Below, in pieces: positions 54,414 to 62,652 of a DNA stretch of 64,000 nucleotides. Every line of letters begins with the position of its first letter. Within the stretch, counting starts at the first letter, position 1. The position numbers and the translations under genes are program-made. Under the pieces are notes generated by a model. The model made no database searches. It was not told where the DNA came from and saw only the letters and a list, made by a program, of their open reading frames with translations. This DNA comes from Arenimonas terrae. GTDB lineage: Bacteria > Pseudomonadota > Gammaproteobacteria > Xanthomonadales > Xanthomonadaceae. The stretch is from assembly GCF_006265115.1 (NCBI RefSeq), contig NZ_SMDR01000002.1, forward strand, positions 371,743 to 435,742, given 5' to 3'.

Positions 54414-55007
54414 ATGCGCCGGCTCGTCCTCGCCACCTCCAACCGCGGCAAGCTGGCCGAACTGCAGCCGCTGCTCGGCGACGCCGGCTTCGAACTGGTC
54501 ACCCAGGGCGAGCTGGGGGTTCAGGACGCCGTCGAGGACGGCCTGACCTTCGTCGAGAACGCCCTGATCAAGGCCCGCCACGCCTGCCGCGCCACCGGCC
54601 TGCCGGCGCTGGGCGACGATTCGGGCCTGGTGGTGGACGCGCTGGACGGCGCACCCGGCCTCTACAGCGCGCGCTACGCCGGCGAGCACGGCAACGCCGC
54701 CGCCAACATCGCCAAGCTGCTGCAGGAGATGCGCGGCTTCGGCGGCGAGCGGCGCCGCGCGCACTTCTACTGCGTGCTGGTCGCACTGCGCCATGCCGAC
54801 GACCCGCAGCCGCTGATCGTCGAAGGCGCCTGGCACGGCCAAGTGCTGGAGGCGCCGCGCGGCGACGGCGGCTTCGGCTACGACCCCGTGTTCCTGGACC
54901 CCGAGCGCGGCCTCAGCGCCGCGCAGATCGAGCCCGCGGTGAAGAACCGCATCAGCCACCGCGGCATCGCCCTCGCCCGCCTGCGCCAGCGCCTGACCGA
55001 ACTGTGA
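54414..55007 (+). CDS. rdgB: XTP/dITP diphosphatase (RdgB/HAM1 family)
   Basis: This 197-residue enzyme removes non-canonical purine nucleotides such as ITP and XTP. LATSNRGKLAELQPLL, TFVENALIKARHA, ALGDDSGLVVDALDGAPGLY, GDGGFGYDPVFLDP and ISHRGIALARL are the family signatures in order. It follows rph by 3 nt and overlaps hemW by 4 nt (GTGA), so rph-rdgB-hemW is one operon. Confidence 0.96.
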   Translation: MRRLVLATSNRGKLAELQPLLGDAGFELVTQGELGVQDAVEDGLTFVENALIKARHACRATGLPALGDDSGLVVDALDGAPGLYSARYAGEHGNAAANIAKLLQEMRGFGGERRRAHFYCVLVALRHADDPQPLIVEGAWHGQVLEAPRGDGGFGYDPVFLDPERGLSAAQIEPAVKNRISHRGIALARLRQRLTEL

Positions 55008-56161
55008 GCGCGCTGGTCCCGCCGCCGCTGTCGCTTTACATCCACATCCCCTGGTGCGTGAAGAAGTGCCCGTACTGCGACTTCAACTCGCACGGGCAGA
55101 GCGGCGCCCTGCCGGTCGACGACTACGTCGCGGCCCTGGTGCGCGACCTGGAGCAGGACCTGCCGCAGGTCTGGGGCCGGCCGGTGCACAGCGTGTTCTT
55201 CGGCGGTGGCACGCCCAGCCTGTTTCCGCCCGAAGCCATCGGCGCCATCCTCGACGCCTGCAGCGCGCGGCTGACCTTCCATCCCGGCGCCGAGATCACG
55301 ATGGAGTGCAATCCCGGCACCGCCGAACACGGGCGCTTCGAGGGCTACCGCGCCGCCGGCGTGAACCGCGTCAGCTTCGGCATCCAGAGCTTCGACGACG
55401 TCTGCCTGCAGCGCCTGGGCCGCATCCACGACAGCGCCGAAGCCGAGCGCGCGGTGAAGCTGGCCCAGGACGCCGGCCTGGACAACCTCAACCTCGACCT
55501 GATGTACGCCCTGCCCGGCCAGGACCTGGCGATGGCCCTGCACGACGTCGAGCGCGCGATCGCGCTGCAGCCCACGCACCTGTCGCACTACCAGCTGACG
55601 ATGGAGCCGAACACCCAGTTTTTCGCCCGGCCGCCGCAGGGACTGCCGGACGAGGACACGGCCTGGGACATCCAGGAACACTGCATCGAGGCCATGGCCG
55701 CCGCCGGCTACGCGCAATACGAGGTGAGCGCCTACGCCCGCCCCGGCCGGCAGTGCGCGCACAATCTCAACTATTGGCGCTTCGGCGACTACCTGGGCAT
55801 CGGCGCCGGCGCCCACGGCAAGATCAGCACCGGCGCCACCGGCGAGATCCGCCGCCGCTGGAAACCCAAGAACCCGCGCGACTACCTGGCCACCGCCGGC
55901 ACCGCGGCCGGCATCGGCGGCGACGACCCGATCGCGCCGGAAAACCGCCCTTTCGACTACATGCTCAACGCGCTGCGCCTGGTGGAGGGCTTTTCCCTGG
56001 CCGACTTCGAGGCTCGCACCGGCCTCGACCGCGCGGTGATCGCCGGCGAGCTGGCCGAGGCGGCGCGCCGCGGCTGGCTGGAGGCGGCAGGTGGACGGAT
56101 CGTGCCGACGGAGCTGGGGCGGCGGTTTACGAATGATGTGATCGGGTTGTTCCTGAAGTAG
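55004..56161 (+). CDS. hemW: Haem chaperone HemW, radical SAM protein
   Basis: This 385-residue protein resembles coproporphyrinogen III oxidase but is the HemW type. The radical SAM cysteines are Cys18, Cys22 and Cys25 (CVKKCPYC), with Phe rather than Cys next to the last one, and FFGGGTPSLF and ECNPGT bind S-adenosylmethionine. HNLNYW matches the HNXXYW haem-binding motif of HemW. The start is GTG at 55004, overlapping the rdgB stop; no ATG fits. Confidence 0.95.
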   Translation: MSALVPPPLSLYIHIPWCVKKCPYCDFNSHGQSGALPVDDYVAALVRDLEQDLPQVWGRPVHSVFFGGGTPSLFPPEAIGAILDACSARLTFHPGAEITMECNPGTAEHGRFEGYRAAGVNRVSFGIQSFDDVCLQRLGRIHDSAEAERAVKLAQDAGLDNLNLDLMYALPGQDLAMALHDVERAIALQPTHLSHYQLTMEPNTQFFARPPQGLPDEDTAWDIQEHCIEAMAAAGYAQYEVSAYARPGRQCAHNLNYWRFGDYLGIGAGAHGKISTGATGEIRRRWKPKNPRDYLATAGTAAGIGGDDPIAPENRPFDYMLNALRLVEGFSLADFEARTGLDRAVIAGELAEAARRGWLEAAGGRIVPTELGRRFTNDVIGLFLK

Positions 56162-56209
56162 GTCAGATTCCTCACGCGCCTCGAACCAGCCCCCGGGCAT
56201 TCTCCCCCC

Positions 56210-56395
56210 ATGCTCGACGCCATCCAGCTCACCTGCCCGCACTGCGGCGAACGCTTCGAGGCCCTGGCCGACGGCTCGGGCGGCGACGCCGAGTACGTCG
56301 AGGACTGCCCGGTCTGCTGCCGGCCGATCCGGCTGCGCCTGCAGGCCGGATTCGACGGCGAGACCCTGGGCCTGGACGCCGACCGAGACGACTGA
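56210..56395 (+). CDS. CPXCG-motif cysteine-rich small protein
   Basis: This 61-residue protein has two Cys pairs, CPHCGERF near the N-terminus and CPVCCRPI in the middle, which form a probable zinc ribbon of the CPXCG family. The remainder is acidic. Function unknown. It lies 48 nt past hemW and just before the B12 riboswitch. No good ribosome binding site is visible. Confidence 0.85.
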   Translation: MLDAIQLTCPHCGERFEALADGSGGDAEYVEDCPVCCRPIRLRLQAGFDGETLGLDADRDD

Positions 56396-56408
56396 GCCCC
56401 GCCTGGGC

Positions 56409-56414
56409 TAGAAT
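56409..56414 (+). promoter_or_regulatory. -10 element of the riboswitch-btuB transcript
   Basis: TAGAAT (5 of 6) lies 13 nt before the riboswitch aptamer begins, an ideal placement for its promoter. Confidence 0.6.
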
Positions 56415-56426
56415 CCGCCCCGCCCC

Positions 56427-56577
56427 AGGTGTTCGGGAAGCCGGTCAAAATCCGGCGCTGCCCCCGCAACGGTAGGCCAGCAAACCCTTCCAGCAAGCCA
56501 CTGTGCCCCCGGGCATGGGAAGGCGGAAGGCCGGCGCGAGTCCCTCGCACCGCTGGCAAGTCCGGAGACCGGCCTGG
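56427..56577 (+). promoter_or_regulatory. Cobalamin (B12) riboswitch
   Basis: The leader of btuB holds the canonical aptamer: the AGGTG...GGGAA start, GCTGCCCCCGCAACGGTA at 56457-56474, CCACTG near 56500, GGGAAGG near 56518-56525, and the B12 box AAGTCCGGAGACCGGCCTG (56558-56576). It should bind adenosylcobalamin or related forms and reduce expression of the outer-membrane B12 receptor when cobalamin is plentiful. Confidence 0.97.
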
Positions 56578-56583
56578 CGCACA

Positions 56584-56607
56584 GGCCGCACGGTTTTCCG
56601 TGCGGCC
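56584..56607 (+). promoter_or_regulatory. Hairpin directly after the B12 riboswitch
   Basis: A perfect 10-bp stem (GGCCGCACGG at 56584-56593, complement at 56598-56607) with a TTTT loop follows the B12 box by 7 nt. No T-tract follows, so it may be part of the expression platform rather than a full intrinsic terminator. A further 134 nt of untranslated leader separate it from btuB. Confidence 0.6.
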
Positions 56608-56741
56608 CCACGGCACGTTGCGGAGGGCGACGGGGCGGCGTTACGGCCGACGTTCCCGCGTTGCGCCCATGACGTTGTTCCCCTGCGTTCCCCGCCGCGC
56701 GCTCCATCGACCCGCGGGTGAGCGTTCCAGGAGGAAGTTCC

Positions 56742-58559
56742 ATGTACCCCGTTTTTCGCACCACCGCGCTGTGCGCGGCGATCTCGCTTTCCCTCGTCAC
56801 GGCCGTCCGCGCCGAGGACGCCACCACCCTGGACACCGTCCAGGTCACCGCCACCCGCATCGAACGCCCGCTGGATGAAGCGCTGGCGTCGGTCACCGTG
56901 CTCGAGCGCGCCGACATCGAGGCCAGCCAGGCCCCGGACCTGCTCGACCTGCTCGGCCGCCAGGTCGGCATCGACATCGCCCGCACCGGCGGCCCCGGCG
57001 GCGGCAGTGCGCTGTTCCTGCGCGGCGGCAATTCCAACCACGCCCTGATCCTGATCGACGGCATCCGCGTGGGCTCCACCGGCCAGGGCGTGTTCGACTT
57101 CGCGCACCTGCCGGTCGAGCAGATCGAGCGCATCGAGATCGTGCGCGGTCCGCGCGCGGCGCTGTGGGGCTCGGACGCCATCGGCGGCGTGGTGCACATC
57201 TTCACCCGCGACCCGTCCCGCGCCTCGGTCCGCGCCACGGCCGGCAGCTACGGCCGGGCCGGCGCCAGCGCCGGTGCCGGCTTCGGCGATGAACGCCAGG
57301 GCTTCGGCTTCACCGCCGGCTACCAGCGTCTGCGCGGCTTCTCGGCCACCAATCCGGACTCGGTGTTCTCCTACGACCCGGACGACGACGGCTACCGCAA
57401 CCGCAACCTCAGCCTGCGCGGCCGCACCACCCTGGGCAACCAGGTGCTGGCCTTCCAGGCGATCGGCACGAATGCCGACGTCGAGTTCGACCAGGGCACC
57501 ACCGAGGCCCGAAACAGCTCCGGCGGCATCACCCTGGCCGGCGCGCTCGGCGACCGCTGGAGCCACCAGCTGACCCTGGGCCACGCCCGCGAGGACCTGG
57601 ACACCGTCAGCGGCTTCAGCAACGCCTTCCAGAGCCGGCGCACGAGCCTGGACTGGATCAATACGCTGCAGGTCGGCGCCGATGCCCGCCTGAACCTGGG
57701 CGTGAACTGGCAGCAGGAAGACGGCGCCTCGAGCAACATCTTCGACGGCCGCATCTTCGACGAGCAGCGCATCAGCAAGGCCCTGTTCGCGGGCTACGGC
57801 GGCCGCTTCGGCGACCACGTGCTGGACTTCTCGCTGCGCCGTGACGACAGCAGCCAGTACGGCGGCGCGACCACCGGCAACGCCGCCTGGGGCTGGGACC
57901 TGAGCGAAGCGCTGCAGGTCCGGCTGTCGTGGGGCGAGGGCTTCCGCGCGCCGAACTTCAACGAGCTGTATTACCCGGACGGCGGCTTCGGTTTCGCCGG
58001 CAATCCCGACCTGCGCCCCGAATCCTCGCAGACCTGGGAAACCGGCCTGGAGTTCCGCCCCGCGGACGGCCATCGCATCGGCCTGTCGGCCTACCGCTCG
58101 CGGGTCCGCGACCTGATCGCGTTTGCCGCGCCGGGGACCAACAACGCCATCAACATCAACCGCGCCGAACTCGAGGGCGTCGAGCTGGAGTATCGCTTCG
58201 ACCGCGGCGGCTGGACCGCAGGCGGCAACCTCGCCTGGCAGGACGCGGTGGATGCACGCACCGACGCCCCGCTGCTGCGTCGTGCCAAGCGCAAGGCCCA
58301 TGCCGACGTCGGCTACCGTTTCGGCAACGGCCTGGAGCTGGGCCTGGACGGCGACTACGTCTCGGACCGGGCCGACTTCGGCGCGGACCTTGAGGCCTAT
58401 GCCCTGGCCCACCTGCGGCTGGCCTGGCAGTTCGACCCGTCCTGGCGGATCGAGGCCCGGATCGAAAACCTGACCGACCGGGAGTACACGATGGTCTACG
58501 GCTACAACACGCCGGGACGCAGCGGCCTGCTGAGCCTGGTCTGGAACGGCAAAGACTGA
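56742..58559 (+). CDS. btuB: Vitamin B12 outer-membrane receptor
   Basis: This 605-residue TonB-dependent receptor imports cobalamin across the outer membrane. After the signal (ending AVRAE) comes the TonB box DTVQVTATR (31-39), the plug with LFLRGGNSNHALILIDGIR and IVRGPRAALWGSDAIGG, and a 22-strand barrel ending VWNGKD. The upstream B12 riboswitch confirms the substrate. AGGAGG lies before the ATG at 56742. A strong hairpin (58567-58595) follows. Confidence 0.95.
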   Translation: MYPVFRTTALCAAISLSLVTAVRAEDATTLDTVQVTATRIERPLDEALASVTVLERADIEASQAPDLLDLLGRQVGIDIARTGGPGGGSALFLRGGNSNHALILIDGIRVGSTGQGVFDFAHLPVEQIERIEIVRGPRAALWGSDAIGGVVHIFTRDPSRASVRATAGSYGRAGASAGAGFGDERQGFGFTAGYQRLRGFSATNPDSVFSYDPDDDGYRNRNLSLRGRTTLGNQVLAFQAIGTNADVEFDQGTTEARNSSGGITLAGALGDRWSHQLTLGHAREDLDTVSGFSNAFQSRRTSLDWINTLQVGADARLNLGVNWQQEDGASSNIFDGRIFDEQRISKALFAGYGGRFGDHVLDFSLRRDDSSQYGGATTGNAAWGWDLSEALQVRLSWGEGFRAPNFNELYYPDGGFGFAGNPDLRPESSQTWETGLEFRPADGHRIGLSAYRSRVRDLIAFAAPGTNNAININRAELEGVELEYRFDRGGWTAGGNLAWQDAVDARTDAPLLRRAKRKAHADVGYRFGNGLELGLDGDYVSDRADFGADLEAYALAHLRLAWQFDPSWRIEARIENLTDREYTMVYGYNTPGRSGLLSLVWNGKD

Positions 58560-58566
58560 CGTCCGC

Positions 58567-58595
58567 GGCCAGGCCGGGAAACCCCCGGCCTGGCC
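58567..58595 (+). terminator. Hairpin terminator after btuB
   Basis: A perfect 12-bp stem (GGCCAGGCCGGG at 58567-58578, complement at 58584-58595) with a 5-nt loop follows the btuB stop by 7 nt. There is no T-tract, so efficiency is uncertain. Confidence 0.55.
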
Positions 58596-58628
58596 CTCCG
58601 GCCCTAGGCGGATGGGCGCGCCTGTGCC

Positions 58629-58634
58629 TAAAAT
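58629..58634 (+). promoter_or_regulatory. Putative -10 of the DUF1631-PilZ-apbE operon
   Basis: TAAAAT (5 of 6) lies 28 nt before the DUF1631 start; no clear -35. Confidence 0.45.
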
Positions 58635-58662
58635 CGGGCTGGGGAATCACACGGAGCGCCGC

Positions 58663-61143
58663 ATGTCCGCATCGGCCACACCTCCGCACGCGTCGGCGCC
58701 GACGCTGGCGTCGCGGCCTTTGCCTGATCGTGTGCGTGGGCTGCTCGGGGGCATCCTCGAATACGCCTCCGACGAGATCGAGCGCACGCTCGTCTCGATG
58801 CTCAACGAATTCGAGCAGCAGCTGTTCAAGTACGCCGAACAGGCGCGCAGCAACCTGGTCCAGACCCGGTGGCTGGAGGCGCAGCGCCTGGTCAAGCGCA
58901 CGCGGCCGGACCTCGTGCCGCGTTTTCTGATCGCGCTCGAGGCCGAACTGGCCTGCATCAAGGACCCGCCGGGCCCGAAGTCGATCATCGGCGGCCCGCG
59001 CATCAACCGCGGCGAACTGTCCCTGGTCGAGAACCTGGACCTGGACGAGACCACGGTGCTGTCGGAGATCGCCGGCCGCGCCGAAGTCCGCAACAGCCTG
59101 CCGCTGTACCTGCTCGGGCAGCGCTTCGGCGTGCTCGCGGGCAAACCCGCCTTCGACTCTGAAAACCTGCCGATCGGCCCGCAGGCCCTGTGCCGGATGA
59201 TCCGCCAGTCCTCGGACTGCCTGGAACTGAGCGGCGAACACCGGCAGCTGCTGTTCCGCACCTTCGAGCGGCATCTGATGCCGCTCTACGGCAGCTTCGT
59301 CGAATCGGTGAACACCTACCTGTCGCGCAATGGCGTGCTGCCGAACCTGCACTACGTGCCGGTACGCGCCCGCCCGACCTCGACCGCGCCGGCCCCGGAG
59401 CGCAAGCCCCGGCCGAACCCGGCCGGTGGCGCCGGAGAAGCGGGCGAATCGATGGGGCTGGGCGCAGGCTCGGGCAGTGGCTATTCCGGCGGTGCCGGCG
59501 GCGGGACGGGCTCCGGCGGAACTGGCGGCGCGACGGCAGCGTCCGAAGCCGGCAGTGGCTCGGGCCAACGCGGCACCGGTGCCCGCGGCGGTGGCGGCGG
59601 AGCGGCGGGCAGTGGCGGCAGCTTCGGCGGCGCCTCCGGCAGCCCGCAGGGCATGGCCGGCATGACGGCGCGTCAGGAAAACGCCGCCGAAGACGCCTTC
59701 CTGCAGATGCGCCACCTGCTGGCGGGCCGGCGTCAGCTGTTGGGCAAGCTGGTTGGCGGCAAGTCCGTCGGAAACGAATCGGGCCATCCGGTCACCACCG
59801 ACCAGGTCCAGAGCGTGCTCGGTGCCCTGCAGCACAAGACCACCCCGACCGTCATGGTCAACGGCAAGCCCACGCCGCGCACCATCACCCACCTCAAGCA
59901 GGACCTGCTGGCGCAGCTGCGCCAGGCCACGCCCGACAACAAGGCGCCGGCGCTGGCCGAAGAGGACGGCGACGCCATCGACCTGGTCGGCATGCTGTTC
60001 GACCACATCATGAAGGACGTGCGGCCCAACAGCCCGGCGTCCACCCTGCTGGCCAAGCTGCAGGTGCCGCTGCTGCGCGTGGCGCTGCAGGACAAGGCCT
60101 TCTTCACCCGCCAGCAGCACCCGGCCCGGCAGATGCTCAACACCATCGCCGAAACCGGCGCCTACTGGCTGAGCGAGGACGACGCCGACCAGCAGCTGGT
60201 CGGCAAGATGCAGGCCGTGGTCGACCGCACCGTGCGCGATTTCGACGGCGACCTGGGCCTGTTCAACAACCTGCTGGAAGATCTCAGCGGCCACCTGCAG
60301 ACCGTGTCGCGCAAGGCCGAAGTGGCCGAGAAGCGCCACGTCGAGGCCGCCCGCGGCAAGGAGAAGCTGGCGCTGGCGCGCGAGCGCGCCGCCTCCGTGG
60401 TCGAGGGCATGCTGAAGAAGCAGAACCTGCCGCGTTTCACCCACACCCTGCTCAGCCAGGCCTGGACCGATGTGATGGCGCTGACCTCGCTGCGGCACGG
60501 CGAGGATTCCGACGCCTGGAACCAGCACCTGGAAACCGCCGAGCGGCTGATCGCCGTCGCCAAGACGCCGCCCAGCGGCCCGCCCATCTCCAGCGAGGAC
60601 GCGCTGGGCCTGCGCCAGGAGATCCAGTCCTCGCTCACCCAGGTCGGCTACCACGCCGAGGAAGCGGCGGCCATCGCCCAGCGCCTGGTCGAGCCGCAGG
60701 CCAGCGCCGACGACGATTCGGCCGCCAGCCGCACCGAGCTGACCATGCGCCTGAAGGCGCGCGCCCGCCTCGGCGAGGACCTGCAGCAGAGCAAGAAGGC
60801 CAAGAAGGCGGTGCTCTCGCCGGAGGAACAGATGCGCCTCGAGCAGATCCGCCACCTGCCCTTCGGCACCTGGTTCGAGTTCTCGCTCAACCAGCAGGGC
60901 GAGAAGGTGCGCCGCCGCCTGTCCTGGTTCTCCACCGTCACCGGCCACGTGCTGTTCGTGAACCACCGCGGCCAGAAGGTCGGCGAGCACACGCTCGAGG
61001 GCCTGGCCAAGGCCATGGTCCAGGGGCAGGTGAAGGTGGTCGAGGAAGAAAAGGGCACCCTGATCGACCGCGCCTGGAACACGGTGATGAGCGCCCTGCG
61101 CTCCTTCGCCGGCCAGGCCCCAGCCGAGGCGCCGAGCCGATGA
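58663..61143 (+). CDS. DUF1631 family protein
   Basis: This 826-residue cytoplasmic protein belongs to the DUF1631 group of gammaproteobacteria, sometimes annotated as thymidine phosphorylase without support. It is mainly helical, with ANSFEQQLFKYAEQ-like helices (NEFEQQLFKYAEQARSNLVQ), SGEHRQLLFRTFERHLMP, and a C-terminal segment LPFGTWFEFSLNQQGEKVRRRLSWFS. A Gly/Ser-rich linker of about 75 residues (253-327) splits it in two. GGAG lies before the ATG at 58663. It overlaps the PilZ gene by 4 nt. The C-terminal segment resembles PilZ-related DUF domains; a c-di-GMP role is suggested only by the neighbour. Confidence 0.9.
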   Translation: MSASATPPHASAPTLASRPLPDRVRGLLGGILEYASDEIERTLVSMLNEFEQQLFKYAEQARSNLVQTRWLEAQRLVKRTRPDLVPRFLIALEAELACIKDPPGPKSIIGGPRINRGELSLVENLDLDETTVLSEIAGRAEVRNSLPLYLLGQRFGVLAGKPAFDSENLPIGPQALCRMIRQSSDCLELSGEHRQLLFRTFERHLMPLYGSFVESVNTYLSRNGVLPNLHYVPVRARPTSTAPAPERKPRPNPAGGAGEAGESMGLGAGSGSGYSGGAGGGTGSGGTGGATAASEAGSGSGQRGTGARGGGGGAAGSGGSFGGASGSPQGMAGMTARQENAAEDAFLQMRHLLAGRRQLLGKLVGGKSVGNESGHPVTTDQVQSVLGALQHKTTPTVMVNGKPTPRTITHLKQDLLAQLRQATPDNKAPALAEEDGDAIDLVGMLFDHIMKDVRPNSPASTLLAKLQVPLLRVALQDKAFFTRQQHPARQMLNTIAETGAYWLSEDDADQQLVGKMQAVVDRTVRDFDGDLGLFNNLLEDLSGHLQTVSRKAEVAEKRHVEAARGKEKLALARERAASVVEGMLKKQNLPRFTHTLLSQAWTDVMALTSLRHGEDSDAWNQHLETAERLIAVAKTPPSGPPISSEDALGLRQEIQSSLTQVGYHAEEAAAIAQRLVEPQASADDDSAASRTELTMRLKARARLGEDLQQSKKAKKAVLSPEEQMRLEQIRHLPFGTWFEFSLNQQGEKVRRRLSWFSTVTGHVLFVNHRGQKVGEHTLEGLAKAMVQGQVKVVEEEKGTLIDRAWNTVMSALRSFAGQAPAEAPSR

Positions 61144-61487
61144 GCGAGTACCGTCGCGCCAAGCGCCGCAAGGTCGGCAATGCCATCGATGTGGTCGACA
61201 CGATGACCGGCCAGTCCATCGGCAAGCTCAGCAACCTTTCCGAAACCGGCATGCTGCTGATCCTGAGCCAGGCCCTGGTCAGCGACGGGCTTTACCAGCT
61301 GCGGTTCGCATTGCCCAACGAAGGCGGCAGCAGCCGCAGCGTCGAGGTCGGGGCGCACGAACTGTGGTCGGACGAAGCCGCCGCACCGGGCCAGGTCTGG
61401 ACCGGCTTCCGCTTCATCGACGTCGCGCCCGAGGACGTGGCCTACATCCGCGAGTGGGTGGATGCCCCCGGCAGCCAGTACGTCTGA
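61140..61487 (+). CDS. PilZ-domain cyclic-di-GMP receptor
   Basis: This 115-residue protein is a single PilZ domain. The c-di-GMP motifs are intact: an RXXXR pair near residues 5-10 (RRAKRR) and NLSETG (32-37, the N/DXSXXG box). The beta-barrel ends with WTGFRFIDVAPEDVAYIREW. It overlaps DUF1631 by 4 nt and apbE by 26 nt, so the three are cotranscribed. It probably acts with the DUF1631 protein. Confidence 0.93.
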   Translation: MSEYRRAKRRKVGNAIDVVDTMTGQSIGKLSNLSETGMLLILSQALVSDGLYQLRFALPNEGGSSRSVEVGAHELWSDEAAAPGQVWTGFRFIDVAPEDVAYIREWVDAPGSQYV

Positions 61488-62559
61488 GCCGCTGCGCAAC
61501 CGGTTGCGACGCCCGGCCCTGCTGGTGCTGCTGCTGGCCGCAGCCTGCTCGCGCGGGCCCGAGCCGCGGCTGGAGACCTTGCACGTCTTCGGCACGGCCA
61601 CCGAGGTCGAGCTGCGCGGCGCCGAACCCGAGCGTGCCCAGGCCGCAATCGCCGAGATTTCCGCCCAGCTCAACCAGCGGCACAGCGAATGGCACGCCTG
61701 GGAGCCATCGGAACTGACCCGCATCAACGCCGCCTTCGCCGCCGGCGAATCGGCGCACGCGCCGGCGTCGGTGATCGACCTGGTGCGGCGCTCCAAACCC
61801 CTGTCCGACGCCAGCGAGGGGCTGTTCGACCCGGCCATCGGCGGCCTGATCCGAGACTGGGGCTTCCACACGTCGCAGTACCCGGTGCAGACGCCGCAGC
61901 CGCGCGCCGATGCGTTGGCCCGCTGGCGACAGGAGCGACCGCGCATCGGCGACGTCAGCATCGCCGGCGACCGCCTGAGCAGCCGCAACCCGCGCGTTCA
62001 GCTGGATTTCGGCGCGGTGGCCGAGGGCGTGGCGGGCGAGCTCATCCTCGACACATTGCGCCGGCACGGCATCGAACATGCCCTGGTCAGCCTCGGCGGC
62101 GACGTGGTCGCGCTTGGCGACGGCGACGGCCGGCCCTGGACCGTCGCGATCCGCGATCCCTTCGGCGGCGTGCTGGGCGGCGTCGAGCTGGGCGACGGCG
62201 AGGCCCTGTTCAGCACCGGAAACTACAACAAGTTCCGCGCGTCGCCGTCGGGCGCGCGCTGGGGCCACATCCTGGATCCGCGCACCGGCTATCCGGCGCG
62301 CGGCGCCGCCGCCGTGGTGGTCCTGCATCCCGACCCGGTGGTCGCCGATGCCAGCGCCACCGCGCTCTTCGTCGCCGGCCCGGCCGGTTTCGAACGCATC
62401 GCCCGGCGCATGGGCCTGGGCTGTGCGCTGATGGTCACCGAAGAGAACGAGATGCTGGTGACCGCCGCGATGAAGGCGCGGCTTCAGCTGCTGCGCGATC
62501 CGGTGCCGCTGGGCGACGCACTGGACCTGGGCGCGGACTGTGGGGCAAGGAACCAGTGA
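61462..62559 (+). CDS. apbE: FAD:protein FMN transferase ApbE
   Basis: This 365-residue periplasmic lipoprotein attaches FMN covalently to threonine residues of target flavoproteins. The signal ends in a lipobox (LAAACS, Cys29). HVFGTATEVELRG, the SELTRINAAFAAGE segment, GLFDPAIGGLIRDWGF, LDFGAVAEGVAGELI, LVSLGGDVVALG, HILDPRTGYPARG and VVADASATALFVAGP are all typical. The start overlaps the PilZ gene by 26 nt in another frame. The last codons (RNQ, stop) lie inside the left arm of an inverted repeat. Confidence 0.94.
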   Translation: MPPAASTSEPLRNRLRRPALLVLLLAAACSRGPEPRLETLHVFGTATEVELRGAEPERAQAAIAEISAQLNQRHSEWHAWEPSELTRINAAFAAGESAHAPASVIDLVRRSKPLSDASEGLFDPAIGGLIRDWGFHTSQYPVQTPQPRADALARWRQERPRIGDVSIAGDRLSSRNPRVQLDFGAVAEGVAGELILDTLRRHGIEHALVSLGGDVVALGDGDGRPWTVAIRDPFGGVLGGVELGDGEALFSTGNYNKFRASPSGARWGHILDPRTGYPARGAAAVVVLHPDPVVADASATALFVAGPAGFERIARRMGLGCALMVTEENEMLVTAAMKARLQLLRDPVPLGDALDLGADCGARNQ

Positions 62560-62652
62560 ATAGGAACTTGAAACCAGTAAGACGCGGTGGGCTTTCGCTC
62601 GCCTCACCCGGTCCCACTAGTTTCTAGTTCCTGTTTACTGTTTCCTGGTTCC
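62549..62652. repeat. Imperfect inverted repeat containing the stop codons of apbE and the GGDEF-EAL gene
   Basis: The left arm (62549-62578, starting GGAACCAG) and the complement of the right arm (62616-62652, starting GGAACCAGGAAACAG) align with the shared blocks GGAACCAG, AGGAACT and GAAAC. The A+T content is well above the surroundings. Both gene ends read Arg-Asn-Gln because they enter the same repeat from opposite sides. Confidence 0.75.

Noticed and set aside
59419-59650. A frameshift in the Gly-rich part of the DUF1631 gene
   Set aside because: The frame is open through and the segments on both sides are in the same frame, so this is a real low-complexity linker.
58156-60990. A 944-codon open frame on the minus strand
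   Set aside because: Antisense to btuB and DUF1631, with His/Gln/Arg-rich sequence and no recognisable fold.
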